This document shows, in pieces, positions 1 to 9,640 of a stretch of 17,086 nucleotides of DNA; the stretch's first letter is position 1, and each line of letters starts with the position of its first letter. Source of the DNA: Willaertia magna. Its lineage: Eukaryota > Heterolobosea > Eutetramitea > Acrasida > Naegleriidae. Below the pieces are notes generated by a model. The model was not told the DNA's origin. It was given only the letters and a program-made list of their open reading frames with translations, and searched no databases. The stretch is from assembly GCA_902984215.1 (NCBI GenBank), contig CADWAF010004761.1, positions 1 through 17,086 of the forward strand. The letters are read 5' to 3'. Made by a program: the position numbers and the translations under genes.

Positions 1-174
1 AAAATTTATGAATGATTTATTATTAAATTTATTTATTTTGAGTGGTAAATTATGTAATAAAATATATTTATTTAATTTTGTTAATCCGATAAGAGTGCTG
101 CGCAAAAACATTTTTTTAGTTTTTTTGATTACTTGGTTTTTCAATCATTGGCGCCAAAAAATTATTTACAAAAA
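1..174. other. 5' flank of the actin-related gene, no gene seen
   Basis: AT-rich non-coding sequence. No ORF, tRNA or repeat is visible. A slightly GC-richer patch (about 82-105) followed by T runs just upstream of the start codon could be part of a promoter, but I see no recognisable motif. The actin-related frame is open upstream to 133 only through a TTG codon, so the first ATG at 175 is preferred. Confidence 0.5.
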
Positions 175-1563
175 ATGAAAACAAAAAGATCAAAGAAGAA
201 AACGAGAAATGTTTTTTTAGATTCCGATTTGAGGATGATGAATAATATGGAATTTAGACCTCTAGTAGTTGATCAAGGATCGGGAATGATGAAAGTAGGT
301 TTTGCAGGTGACGATATTCCTTTGTTGTTAATGCCAACCACTTTGGCACTCGAAACAGAAAGTGTAAAATCTAATATATCTAAAACATCCCCTACAGAGA
401 TAGGAATTAAGAAGAAATCTATAGGAGAAGAAAATAAAGAAAAAGTAAAGGACACACCGTTATCTAACAGGGAAGACAATTATTTGGTGGGAGATGACGC
501 GATGGGAGTAGACAGATCGTCAGGGGCAATATCAAGGTCTGCAAGGTATTTTTCTTTGAATTCTAATAACATTAAGAACTATAATGACAAAATAGACAAT
601 AGAAACTTTAAAAGTTTGTTATTTCCTATAGAACGGGGTATTGTGGATGATTGGGATGCAATGGAGAGAATTTATGAAGCTATCTTTTCTCATCCCAAAA
701 TTGGCACCTCTCCAGAAAATCAACCATTACTTATTTCTGAACCTTGTGAAAATCCAAAGGAGAATAGATACAAAATGGCAGAGATTCTATTTGAAAAGTT
801 TAAAATACCTTCGTTGTATGTGGCAACTCAACCAGTACTATCTCTTTATGCTAGCGGCAAAACTAGTGGTTTGGTTGTAGAGGTGGGTCATAGTGTAACA
901 CAAACAGTGCCGATTTATGAAGGATTTCCGCTTTACCATGCAATAGCGAGATATAATTTTGGTGGTCAAGACTTGACTTTTTATTTACAACATCTTTTAG
1001 AAGATAACAAGAAAAGTATAGATTGTGACTTTAATTCTATTAGAGGATACAAGGTATTAACTGAGATAAAAGAAAAACTGTGTTATGTTGCAATGGATCC
1101 AGAGGAGGAGATAGGAAGTGTTAAATATAAAGAATACGTTTTGCCTGACAGAAAAGTGATTAAGGTGAGTGATGAAACGTTCCAGTGTCCAGAGGCGTTG
1201 TTTAAACCTGCTCTGATGGGAAGAGAAGGAATTCCTGGAATACATGAAGCCATATTCCACGTTTATGAGAAATCGGACGATTTTATAAAACAAATACTGT
1301 TGGATAACGTCATTTTAGCAGGAGGTTCTACAATGTTCAGAGGAATGAAGGAAAGGTTGTCAAAACAATTTCTAAGGTATGCTGAAGAAAAATCTAACGG
1401 AAAGATTGAAAAACTAAATTTAAGGGCAGAGAATGACAGAATATTTAGTTGCTGGATTGGAGGATCAATTTTTGCTTCTCTTCCAACAGTGCAACAACAT
1501 TGGATTTCTAAACAAGACTATGACGAACAACACGACTCTATTTTCAGCAGATGTTATGGATAA
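175..1563 (+). CDS. divergent actin-related protein with basic N-terminus and two insertions
   Basis: Actin-fold ATPase relative, 462 residues from the first ATG (conventional actin is about 375). Seen in order: a basic, NLS-like N-terminal tail (residues 2-11, KTKRSKKKTR), phosphate loop DQGSG (33-37) followed by GFAGDD, LLFPIERGIVDDWD, YVATQPVLSLYASG, VGHSVTQTVPIYEG, IKEKLCYVA, CPEALF, AGGSTMFRGM, WIGGSIFASL and WISKQDYDE near the end. An insertion of about 35-40 residues lies in the subdomain 2 region (about 62-100) and a second of about 20 follows VGDDAM. The phosphate 2 loop differs from actin: positions matching Asp154, Asp157 and His161 are Glu236, His239 and Gln. The residue matching Gln137 is kept. 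Altered nucleotide chemistry or a structural role is inferred. ATGs at 235 or 247 would remove the basic tail and give a more actin-like start. The next gene follows after 55 bp on the same strand. It is not a conventional actin and the ARP class is undetermined. Confidence 0.9.
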   Translation: MKTKRSKKKTRNVFLDSDLRMMNNMEFRPLVVDQGSGMMKVGFAGDDIPLLLMPTTLALETESVKSNISKTSPTEIGIKKKSIGEENKEKVKDTPLSNREDNYLVGDDAMGVDRSSGAISRSARYFSLNSNNIKNYNDKIDNRNFKSLLFPIERGIVDDWDAMERIYEAIFSHPKIGTSPENQPLLISEPCENPKENRYKMAEILFEKFKIPSLYVATQPVLSLYASGKTSGLVVEVGHSVTQTVPIYEGFPLYHAIARYNFGGQDLTFYLQHLLEDNKKSIDCDFNSIRGYKVLTEIKEKLCYVAMDPEEEIGSVKYKEYVLPDRKVIKVSDETFQCPEALFKPALMGREGIPGIHEAIFHVYEKSDDFIKQILLDNVILAGGSTMFRGMKERLSKQFLRYAEEKSNGKIEKLNLRAENDRIFSCWIGGSIFASLPTVQQHWISKQDYDEQHDSIFSRCYG

Positions 1564-1618
1564 AGATAGGATTAAAGTAATGTATCTCCCGCCTAAGGCA
1601 AATAAAATTTACAAATAA

Positions 1619-4600
1619 ATGAAACCTACAGGCAAGTCTAAAACTTCTTACGAAAACAGAGGGTCCCTTCTTTCTAACAACACAGTTTGTTTTTCTTCAA
1701 CAAACAACATCTCTCCTAGATCCTCTTCGGAAATATTACTCTCAAAATACCTTAAAGAAGAGAAACCTGTAAATAGCAAAACTGATTCAAATGTTGTGAA
1801 TGAAAAGTCCCAGACTACATTCTTGAGTCAGATACCCGAAAAAGAAGCAGAAAAGATTTATATGAAGTACTTTCCAAAGGGAACTAAGGTTGTGCACGCT
1901 AGGTGTGCCTGTGGATATCTTCACCCTTTTGTTAGTGTTCCTTGTGTTGAGGTAGAAAATAAAACAACGGAGAACACTGAATCGCCTAGCACAAAGTTAT
2001 CTTATGTGATAAGAAGATCAATAGAGAACACGGAAGAAAAAGAAACAAAAAAAATAGATGGAGCACAAAACAAAGAACAGTTAAATGACAATAGTTTGTT
2101 GGATATGGAACCAACCAAAGAAGAAAATGATGTTTTAAATCAATTTATTAAACAATCCGATGCAACTTCGGGTCCTGTTTTACTCAAAGAGTTTAACAAG
2201 CAAATACGCTCTTTGAGATACCAAATAGAATCAATATCTCACGAAAAAAAATTAATTGAGGAGAGTGCAAAAGAAATATCAGAAAAGGCTGGACAACAAG
2301 TGCAAGAAATTGAAAAACTATATTCAGAGAAGCTTAAATTAAAGGAACAGGTATATACCCTTCAAAAATTCATAAGAAACTCTGCCTGTGATGGTGATTT
2401 GGTAAACACATTGAGAGAGGTTATAAAAGAGAAAGATAACACCATAAAACGAACTGAAACTGAAAAACTAGTGACATCTAGGAGGTTGGAAGAAAAAGAA
2501 AGAAAAATACAGGATTTGATGGAACAGTTCCAATATCAAATCGAATTGTTGAATCAGCAGATAGAGAATATGAAAAAAGATAAAGAGAGGTTGAGTGTTT
2601 CGTTGATTGAAAAAGAACAGTACTTAGTTCAACTTAAAGAGGAAGCTGTCAAGAAAGCGAAAAGTGATATTAAACAATCATTTGAAGAGGACTTACAACA
2701 ATTAAGCCAGGAATTTAAGGCACAAATACAAATTCTTAACATTGAAAAAGATGAACTAGAAAATCTTGTTGCATTACAAAAGGAAAGAATAGAGTTCCAA
2801 GAAAAAGAAGTTTCCAGATTTGTTACTGAAATTAAGCAATACGAAACTCTAACCCGAAACACTGAAGAAAAACTAAAATACCAAGAAAACTACATAACTG
2901 ACCTTACCAGAGACAAAGCTGAAACCGAGTTTAGGCTTAAAACACAATCACAAGAAATAGAAGAATTGCAACATAAAGAAATGAAATTACATGAAGATTG
3001 TATTAAATATAAACAACAAGTTTTGGAAGCACAGCACCAAATAATAGTGAGACAAAAAACCATAGAAAATTTAGAGAGTAAATTAATGTTCCTAAATACA
3101 TCAACTGAATCTATTAACAAAGAAAAAAATAATTTGATGGAAACAATTGAAAGGCTCAATCAAGAACTACTACAAACCGATTTACTTTACAAAACAAAAA
3201 TTCAACAAGAAGAGGAAAGGTTAAAGACCATTATTGAAAATAAAACGAAGGAACATGAAGAGCAGCTGGGGACTGTCACAATTGGTTTTAAACATAAATT
3301 AACTGAGATGGAAAATCAACTTAGTATTTCTAATTCAGAAATATTAATGCTTAGAGAAAAACAAGAAGAAATAATAATTTCACACGTAAATGAACTTCAC
3401 AATTTAGCAGAAGAAAAGAATTTAGTAGAGAAACAGTTGAATGAACAGGCCAAATTGTTAACCATCGAAATAAAAAACTTAAAAAACGAGGAATTAGAGC
3501 TTAAACACAAAATAAGAAAATATGAAGAGGAAATAAATCTACAAAAGGAAGAAAAGCTAGCATATGAAAGAAAAATGCAGGAAACAATTGTTCAACTTCA
3601 AAACTTGGTTGAACAGAATAACAGAGAAATTCTTTTACTAAGAAACGAAAATGGAATGCAAAAAGATCTGGCAACTACTGAAATAGCTAACTTAACCGAA
3701 GAAAAACTATCGATGGAAGAAACTATAAAGAACCTTAATGACCTCATTATTGAAAAGCAGCAACAAATCGATTCTTTCAAAGAAACTATACAAAAGGAAA
3801 ACCAAAGTATAAAGAAAGAGGCAAGTAATTATCAACAAAAGATAACTGAATTGGAAACACAGTTGTCCATAATATCCAAAGAGAGAAGTACATTTGAAAC
3901 TCAACTACAATCTCTCACAACAAAATCAAAGATTTTTGAAAATGGTGTAGAAAAAGAAAAACAGGAGTTAATAAGAAATCTAGAAACAAAATTAAGCGAG
4001 TACCAAGAAATAATCTTTTCTAAGTCTAATGTTATCCAAGAACTTACAGAAAAACTTAATGAACAGTCTTTCAACCTTACAGAACTAGAAAATCAATATA
4101 TTTCAACAACCAAAGAATTATCTAATTTAAAGGAACAAATTCAAGTTGAAGCAACGAAAAATAAGGAATTTGAAAAAGTACTAACTGAAAAGAACAATCA
4201 ATGTGTACAAAATGAAGCACGAACAAAAAAGTTAACAGCTGAAATGCAAGAGCTACTGACAAGTAAAGACCAAATAGAAGAAGAACTATCTAGACAAAAA
4301 CAGCTTGTTTTGAATTACGAACAAATTTTAAGACAAAAAGAAAGCATTCTACTTGAGAAATATGAGGAGATTAAACAATTCAACAACCACATAAATGAAT
4401 CTGCAAAAGAAAAAGGATATACACAGTCAAAACTTGAGGACTTACAACATAAGTTAGAAAACATTATTTTATCAAGTGAAGCCCTCAAAAAAGAATACAC
4501 CACTCAGCTAGAAGAAAAAAACAAAATAATACAAAATTTAGAAAACAAAATATTGGAAATGGAAGTAGAACTACATGGATACAAGAGAATTGGTATGGAA

Positions 4601-5139
4601 TCAAACTCAGATAACCAATTAATACTATCACTCAAAAAAGAAAACATTGTGTTGAAAGAGTAAGTATATTATAAAATCTTGTTTATTTTACAATGATGAT
4701 AAGGCAAAACGAAGAAATTAAACAAACAACTGATAAAATGCAACAGGAAATAGAAAGACTACTTGAACAACTAACAAGCTTGAGCTCTATAGGATCCAAA
4801 ATAGATGAAACCTCTTTGCCACCTTCCACTGGATCTAAATTATCTGTATCTGTCTCATCGAACAAAAATAACAGGAGAAGTTCACCTATGAATTCTAAAT
4901 CAGTCTCTATTATACAAACTACATCTACTAATGCAACACATATGCTTAAAACTGATGATTTCAAGCAACTATGGAAACAATTAAGGAATGAAATAATAAG
5001 ATTAAAACAAAAAAATGTGGAACTTGCTCAACAAATTATGACAGTGAACAAAAACAAAGAGGATTCTATAGTAAGATATGAAAAACAGATTCAAAAGCTT
5101 CAATCAGAATTAAACAGCCTTAAATCTGTTAATCTTTAG
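1619..5139 (+). CDS. very long coiled-coil protein, two exons
   Basis: Spliced coding sequence is 1619-4659 joined to 4704-5139, giving about 1158 residues and a TAG stop. The N-terminal 190 residues are Ser/Thr/Asn-rich and hold a small Cys/His cluster, C96-A-C98 with H102 and C109, that could bind a metal. From about residue 190 to the end the protein is almost uninterrupted Glu/Lys/Gln/Leu-rich heptad coiled coil (many LEEKE, IEELQ, EKLNEQ-type segments), broken once after the splice junction by a Ser/Thr/Asn-rich linker of about 60 residues. The architecture recalls golgins, centrosomal or cytoskeletal tethering proteins, but composition alone cannot decide among them. All of its many Gln codons are CAA or CAG, which supports the standard code. 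The gap to the upstream gene is 55 bp and contains AATAAA at 1601. No family is recognised. Confidence 0.9.
4660..4703 (+). other. 44-nt GT-AG spliceosomal intron
   Basis: GTAAGT donor at 4660 and AG acceptor ending at 4703. Removing these 44 nt joins GA to G (Glu codon) and fuses the two long coiled-coil frames (frame 2 into frame 1) without a stop. Unspliced, a TAA at 4661-4663 would end the protein at residue 1014. The coiled-coil pattern continues directly across the junction (…LKE then QNEEIKQ…). Confidence 0.88.
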
Positions 5140-5405
5140 CATTTAAATAATGTTTTAAGGCAAATAAATAAACAGTTCAGTTTCGATTAATTGTACTGTA
5201 CTTCAATATACATCAATACGTTAAAAATTTATCGTTAAAAATCTATTACAGTAAATTTCGTTGGTGATGTAAAAAATCCTCCCCATTAACGATTGGCTTT
5301 TGTAATAATTGGTAAACTCATTTCAACAGAAAAATGTAGTTTTCAAAACTGCAATTTAAGTTGCCTCCATAGAGATTACGATTGCTACGAAAAAAAAAAC
5401 AAAAT
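5140..5405 (+). promoter_or_regulatory. intergenic region with repeated CGTTAAAAAT, possible promoter
   Basis: This is the only spacer between the coiled-coil stop and the Cys-rich gene, so it should hold the 3' end of one and the promoter of the other. AATAAATAAA-type poly(A) signals lie near 5163-5170. The decamer CGTTAAAAAT occurs at 5219-5228 and 5233-5242, 14 bp apart, and the inverse TTAACGAT at 5286-5293 pairs with ATCGTTAA at 5231-5238. These resemble Myb-type or other factor sites. An inverted CCAAT (ATTGG) overlaps 5292-5296. The regulatory role is inferred. Confidence 0.35.
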
Positions 5406-6329
5406 ATGAAAGTACATTTAGCATTAGTTGTATTAATTGCTGCGCTTGCTTCATTATGCTCAGCTCAAACCTGCTCTACTAACTACGTAAACGTTACTGG
5501 TGCTGCCTTAATCTCTGTCGGTATCTGCCCTGCAGGATATGTATTCAAAGATAAAGTTTGTATTGAATATACCTCTAAAATTGGTGCATCTTGTGATATT
5601 AACAACCCTTGCCTCTTCTCTTGGTTATCATGTGTTAGTGGTGTTTGCCAACCAGTTAAATCTAGATTAAATGGTGATAAATGTACCGTAAAGGAGTCAT
5701 GCGGAAGCTATGACTTTAACCCTCTTAATTGCAAGAGTGGTTCCTGTTCCCAATATACTACCAAAAATGCTGCTGTAGGTGAATCATGTGGAAATTATGA
5801 TGACAGTGCCAATACTATTACTAAATGCAACAGTGGATTAGCATGCTTAAATGGTGTTTGCGTTACTGTTAAGGTACTTGCAGAAAATGCAAATTGTACT
5901 GCCTCTTCCTTAGTCGAATATTGTGATACTAACCTTGTCTGCTTAAACAGTAAATGTCAAAAGGCATTAACACAAGGACAAGCATGCGACGGTACTGTAC
6001 CATGTAGGTCTGGATTAGTTTGTAGAAAGAAATCCAGTCAAGCTGGTTCTACCTGTGAAAAGTTAGCTGATTGGAATGAATATTGTGAATCCAATACTGA
6101 TTGTATTGTTAGTGCTTATGGTGGATTAGCTAGATGTAACAAGGCAACTAACAAATGTGTCAGAATCTATTCAATTTTGGGCGATGGTGCTTGTGGTGTT
6201 AATGAAGATTGTTTCTCTGGATTCTGTTCAGGAGGAAAGTGTGTTTCTAAAGATGACGTAACAAAGCAAACTTGTTCCTCAAACACCTGCCCAACTTCCA
6301 CTGCAGCTTGCTCATGTGAAATTTATTGA
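5406..6329 (+). CDS. secreted cysteine-rich repeat protein
   Basis: A 307-residue protein starting at ATG 5406 (an earlier in-frame TTG at 5382 is ignored). Residues 1-20 form a clear signal peptide (hydrophobic LALVVLIAALASL, cleavage after SA before QTC). The mature part has repeated Cys modules of the pattern C-x2-GL-x-C-x3-5-C, for example CNSGLACLNGVC and CDTNLVCLNSKC, plus CFSGFCSGGKC near the C-terminus. This recalls EB-like or Dickkopf-like disulphide modules common in extracellular proteins of free-living protists. No transmembrane or GPI segment follows, so the product should be secreted or lysosomal. Function is unknown. The stop TGA at 6327 is directly followed by an unrelated gene fragment, so the natural 3' end of this gene may have been replaced. 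Confidence 0.9.
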   Translation: MKVHLALVVLIAALASLCSAQTCSTNYVNVTGAALISVGICPAGYVFKDKVCIEYTSKIGASCDINNPCLFSWLSCVSGVCQPVKSRLNGDKCTVKESCGSYDFNPLNCKSGSCSQYTTKNAAVGESCGNYDDSANTITKCNSGLACLNGVCVTVKVLAENANCTASSLVEYCDTNLVCLNSKCQKALTQGQACDGTVPCRSGLVCRKKSSQAGSTCEKLADWNEYCESNTDCIVSAYGGLARCNKATNKCVRIYSILGDGACGVNEDCFSGFCSGGKCVSKDDVTKQTCSSNTCPTSTAACSCEIY

Positions 6330-6505
6330 GAGAAAAGAAAACTAAGGGTGAACACGCACATGTTCCATCAGTTGCTTATAATAAATATAAGAAGAGTTTA
6401 GAAGAACCAAAGAAGAGTGAGGGATTTGATGAAGTTAAACAAATTAATTTTATTCCATCATTCACAACTGACCAAGAACGTGAAGAATTTATGGAATATA
6501 CATAA
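6320..6505 (+). pseudogene. orphan C-terminal fragment of polynucleotide kinase 3'-phosphatase (PNKP-like)
   Basis: Frame 2 from 6320 to a TAA at 6503-6505 encodes a short peptide with HVPSVAYNKYKKSLEEPKKS followed by EGF and an INF motif. This is the characteristic end of the kinase domain of eukaryotic PNKP DNA-repair enzymes (human: HIPVSD…YRKQFEAPTLAEGF…IPF). The P-loop and phosphatase parts are absent: upstream lies the Cys-rich gene on the same strand. The frame stays open after the TAA for ten codons (RDKPHEKRSF), meets a possible 39-nt GT-AG intron (6536-6574) and ends PTQ-TAG at 6584-6586. The TAA may therefore be a CAA-to-TAA nonsense change in a longer original C-terminus. It is a displaced fragment with no start codon, probably untranslated. 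Confidence 0.7.
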
Positions 6506-6587
6506 AGAGATAAACCTCATGAGAAAAGATCATTTGTAAGTAATAATATTTTGACAATTAATAAATTTAAATAGCCAACGCAATAGC

Positions 6588-6620
6588 ACTATCTGGGTAA
6601 GTACTACTATCTGGGTAAGT
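6588..6620. repeat. 15-bp direct repeat, 18-bp period
   Basis: ACTATCTGGGTAAGT occurs at 6588-6602 and again at 6606-6620, separated by ACT. It lies at the left edge of the AT-rich block in sequence of host-like base composition. It could be a slippage duplication or mark a junction. Each copy carries a GTAAGT like a 5' splice site, but no exon is attached. Confidence 0.8.
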
Positions 6621-6755
6621 TTCGTGTTTTTGTAGTAAGACAAAAAAAATACAACGACAACACTCATCCACCCTTTGAGTTCTTATTACCAACAAATAAT
6701 AACAATAAATGCAAACAAATAATCAAATAACACAATTTATTACTACAAAAACATG

Positions 6756-6846
6756 AAACCTCTCATTATGATAACAAAATTAAATCATGTAAAACCTATT
6801 AAAAAAGTAAAATCAAAACTTCTCAATATGATGACGGAAATAAAGT
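6756..6846. repeat. imperfect direct repeat, about 61-bp spacing
   Basis: AAACCTCTCATTATGATAAC near 6756 and AAACTTCTCAATATGATGAC near 6817 match at 16 of 20 positions. Both are followed by A-rich sequence. On the minus strand they encode similar short peptides (YHNERF and HHIEKF), so this could be an internal repeat of a decayed coding region. Confidence 0.5.
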
Positions 6847-9640
6847 TTTGATATTAATTTATAAACTAGAAATCATTTAAATAATCTATATTACCTAAAG
6901 CATAATTTAGTTTTTTAATAGTTTGAATGTATTTTTAAGAAAGATTAATAATTTATTAAAAGTTTTATATATTACTTTTAATTGATAAATCATTATTATA
7001 ATTAGAATCTACAATCAAATAATAAAAAAAATTTACAATATTTTCTTTTATCATTAATTAAATCTTTTTTTTTTATTGTTACTCTTTATAATAAAACATT
7101 TCAAGTTATATTTAATATCAAAGTAAAATCCAATTTTAGGGTATAATATGTTAAAATTTGAGTTAAAATAATAATTTTCTTACTTAAAATATCATTTACA
7201 CTATTTCACTTTCTATTTATATTATCAACTATATTATTTTCAATATTAATATTATTTTCAATTATTAAAACATCATCATAATTATCAATTTTAAAATATA
7301 TTCTTCATATTAATCAATACCTATTTTATTAATATCAACATTATTTAACATAATTTCATCATTTTCAATCTCTATTTCTTCATCACAAATAATATTACTT
7401 ACAAAATAATTCATAATACAAGGCTTCTTTAAAATAGAATTTTTTTTTAAATCAAATAAAATTATCAAAAAGATAATAAAAGAATTTAAACCAAAATTTT
7501 TTTTTATTAAAACCATATTATATATTGTTTAATAAAAACCTTCTTGAAAAATAATGAAAACTTTTTAATTCTTTATTTAATAAATTTCTATACCATTTAA
7601 AAAAACATTTAACAATAATCTCATATATATAAATATTAAATGTGAATACCAATAAGTCTTATTTAAAAGTCTATAATAACTTTCATATAATCTTTTACAT
7701 CTAAATCCAATATTATCTATATTTTCATTATTTATAATACCTCTTTTCAAAATATTAATCATATACACAAATTCTTTCCAAACTCACTTTATTTCATTTT
7801 TATTTTCAAAATTCTTAAATTCATTCATAAAAATACTTTCATAATTATTAAAAATATTGTTTTCTTATAATATAAATAAAAAACTTTTGATTATCATTAT
7901 CACTTAAATCAACATTTAACATATTTTTAACAATTTTTTTTAAACTAATAATAAAACTTAATACATTAATTTTTTCAAACTTAAAAAACAATACTAACTA
8001 TTAATAAATAAATTTTAAACAGTTACTAACATAATATTTACTTTTTTTTTCATTTCCATCTTTCTAAAATTATCAATATCATAAATATAACACATTCTTC
8101 TCACACTAATTCCTAAAACTAATAACATATTTCCAAATAAATCAGAAACTAATATTTTATTAATATTAAATTTGATATAAACTTTACCAAAATTAAGTAT
8201 TATCTATATAATATTACTAATAATATTTTTTAAATAACTTGAAAATAATTTAATTAAATTTTCAAAACCAAACCATAAATTAATAAAAAAAAATGCAGTT
8301 TGGTTTTTAATGTAATAAAATATAACTATTTGTTAAAGAAACATAAAAAATAATTACATTTTTTTATCTTTAGTTCTAGGTTTATTAATATAGAATTTAA
8401 ATAAAAGTTCTTATATAATATTATTATTACTTTATTTAATTTCTTTCAATAATATACTAGTTTTTGAATCTATAGGTAAATTTTTTTTAAAATGTTTATC
8501 AAATTTTTTCAAATATATATAAATAATATCTGTTATATAATTTTTTAAATTTGAAATAAATAATATAATAATCTTTTTATATCCTACCTTTTTATCATTT
8601 AAAATATATAAACCCTTTTTAAATTCATATTTTTTAATTATTAATAATATTTCTTTTTTCTTTACATCAAAAAATGATCTAAAATACGAAATATCTTTGC
8701 TAAATTTTAAAATAATATTATTCTATTTACTATCAGTTAATTCTTCTTATTCTTTTATGAAAAATTCATATTTCTTTTTATTTATAACTTCATAATAGTT
8801 TTCATTTATTCATTTATTGTAGATACTAAAAGATTTTTTTATTTGAATTATTTGTATAGATAATATTAATAATGTAATTAAATAATTTGTTGTTTTTCAT
8901 TAATAATTAAATAATAATTTCAAGCAAAGTTACACCAAATGATATAAACAATAAACAATTAATACCATAAATAATTTTCATTAAAATATTTGTTTGTAAA
9001 CTATTTAATATAGGATTACTTATTAAATATTGTAAATCATAACAGTTTCTTGTATTGTAAAATTTTGAAACAAAATATTACTTTAGAACTTAAATTAAAG
9101 AAATAAAATAAATGCAAACAAAACATTTTCTTAATACAATTATCAGAATCTTTAAAATAAGTAAAATAATTAAAGTTGTCTTTGGTTATTTTTTTTTATA
9201 TGTATTTGCTAAAAAGATAATATTTTTCATAAATATTTAAATCACTAAGTTTCCAAATATTATTTTAGCAGTTCCATAGTGATTATACTTAAAATTATAT
9301 ATAGTTTTCCAATTGTTCATACAAAAATAGAATAAAAAAGCTTAATAAAATATTTTTTAAAACAATCTTAAAATAACCTTTTTTCAAAAATTTCTTTTTT
9401 TTTAAAACACTGTTTTAGACATGTTTAATAAATACAAATAATTATTCACTCTCATCCATTAAATCCTTCTTTTTCTACTATGTATTTTTGAAGAATAAAT
9501 TATTTTTACTTTTTTTACTTCAAAACTATCTTAACAAATTTCTTTCTACACTCTCTTGTTTTAATCTTTGATTGCTTTTTTGTTACAATAGTTTTCTTCT
9601 TTATAGTTTTTAGACTTTTCTTTTTTTTCTTTTTATCACC
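6830..9640 (-). pseudogene. decayed long ORF, C-terminal continuation of the methyltransferase-like gene
   Basis: The minus strand carries long in-register coding-like stretches broken mainly by TAA/TAG. The best run is about 8830-8040 (around 260 codons, no in-frame TGA and no obvious indel), including SKDISYFRSFFDVKKKEIL, NKPRTKDKK, NFGKVYIKF and VSDLFGNMLLVLGISVRRMC. A second run at 7768-7310 has NIGFRCKRLYESYYRLLNK, TYWYSHLIFIYMRLLLNVF and NFGLNSFIIF. The N-terminal part (9640-9350) is Lys/Arg/Gln-rich, like an NLS-bearing linker, and includes DLMDESE. Frameshifts are suspected near 9250, 8800, 7985 and 7300. The 7650-7500 segment vaguely recalls the C-terminal part of KDZ-type transposases, but I do not claim that identity. 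It is in frame with the methyltransferase-like region above it, so both may be one large polyprotein gene. Confidence 0.5.
6955..6982. terminator. 9-bp inverted repeat near the 3' end of the long decayed gene
   Basis: ATTAAAAGT (6955-6963) and ACTTTTAAT (6974-6982) form a 9-bp stem with a 10-nt AT loop. It lies near where the minus-strand relic loses clear coding signal, so it might be its 3'-end hairpin. In DNA this AT-rich such hairpins are not rare. Confidence 0.25.

Noticed and set aside
133..174. 14-codon N-terminal extension of the actin-related protein from a TTG.
   Set aside because: A eukaryotic gene should start at ATG; the extension has no actin similarity.
2629..4964. Several minus-strand ORFs of 60-93 codons opposite the coiled-coil gene.
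   Set aside because: Ser/Phe/Cys/Leu-rich mirror images of Glu/Lys/Gln-rich coding sequence; no independent features.
4693..5139. Separate 148-codon gene.
   Set aside because: It is the second exon of the coiled-coil gene; a GT-AG intron joins the frames exactly and the start ATG lies inside the intron.
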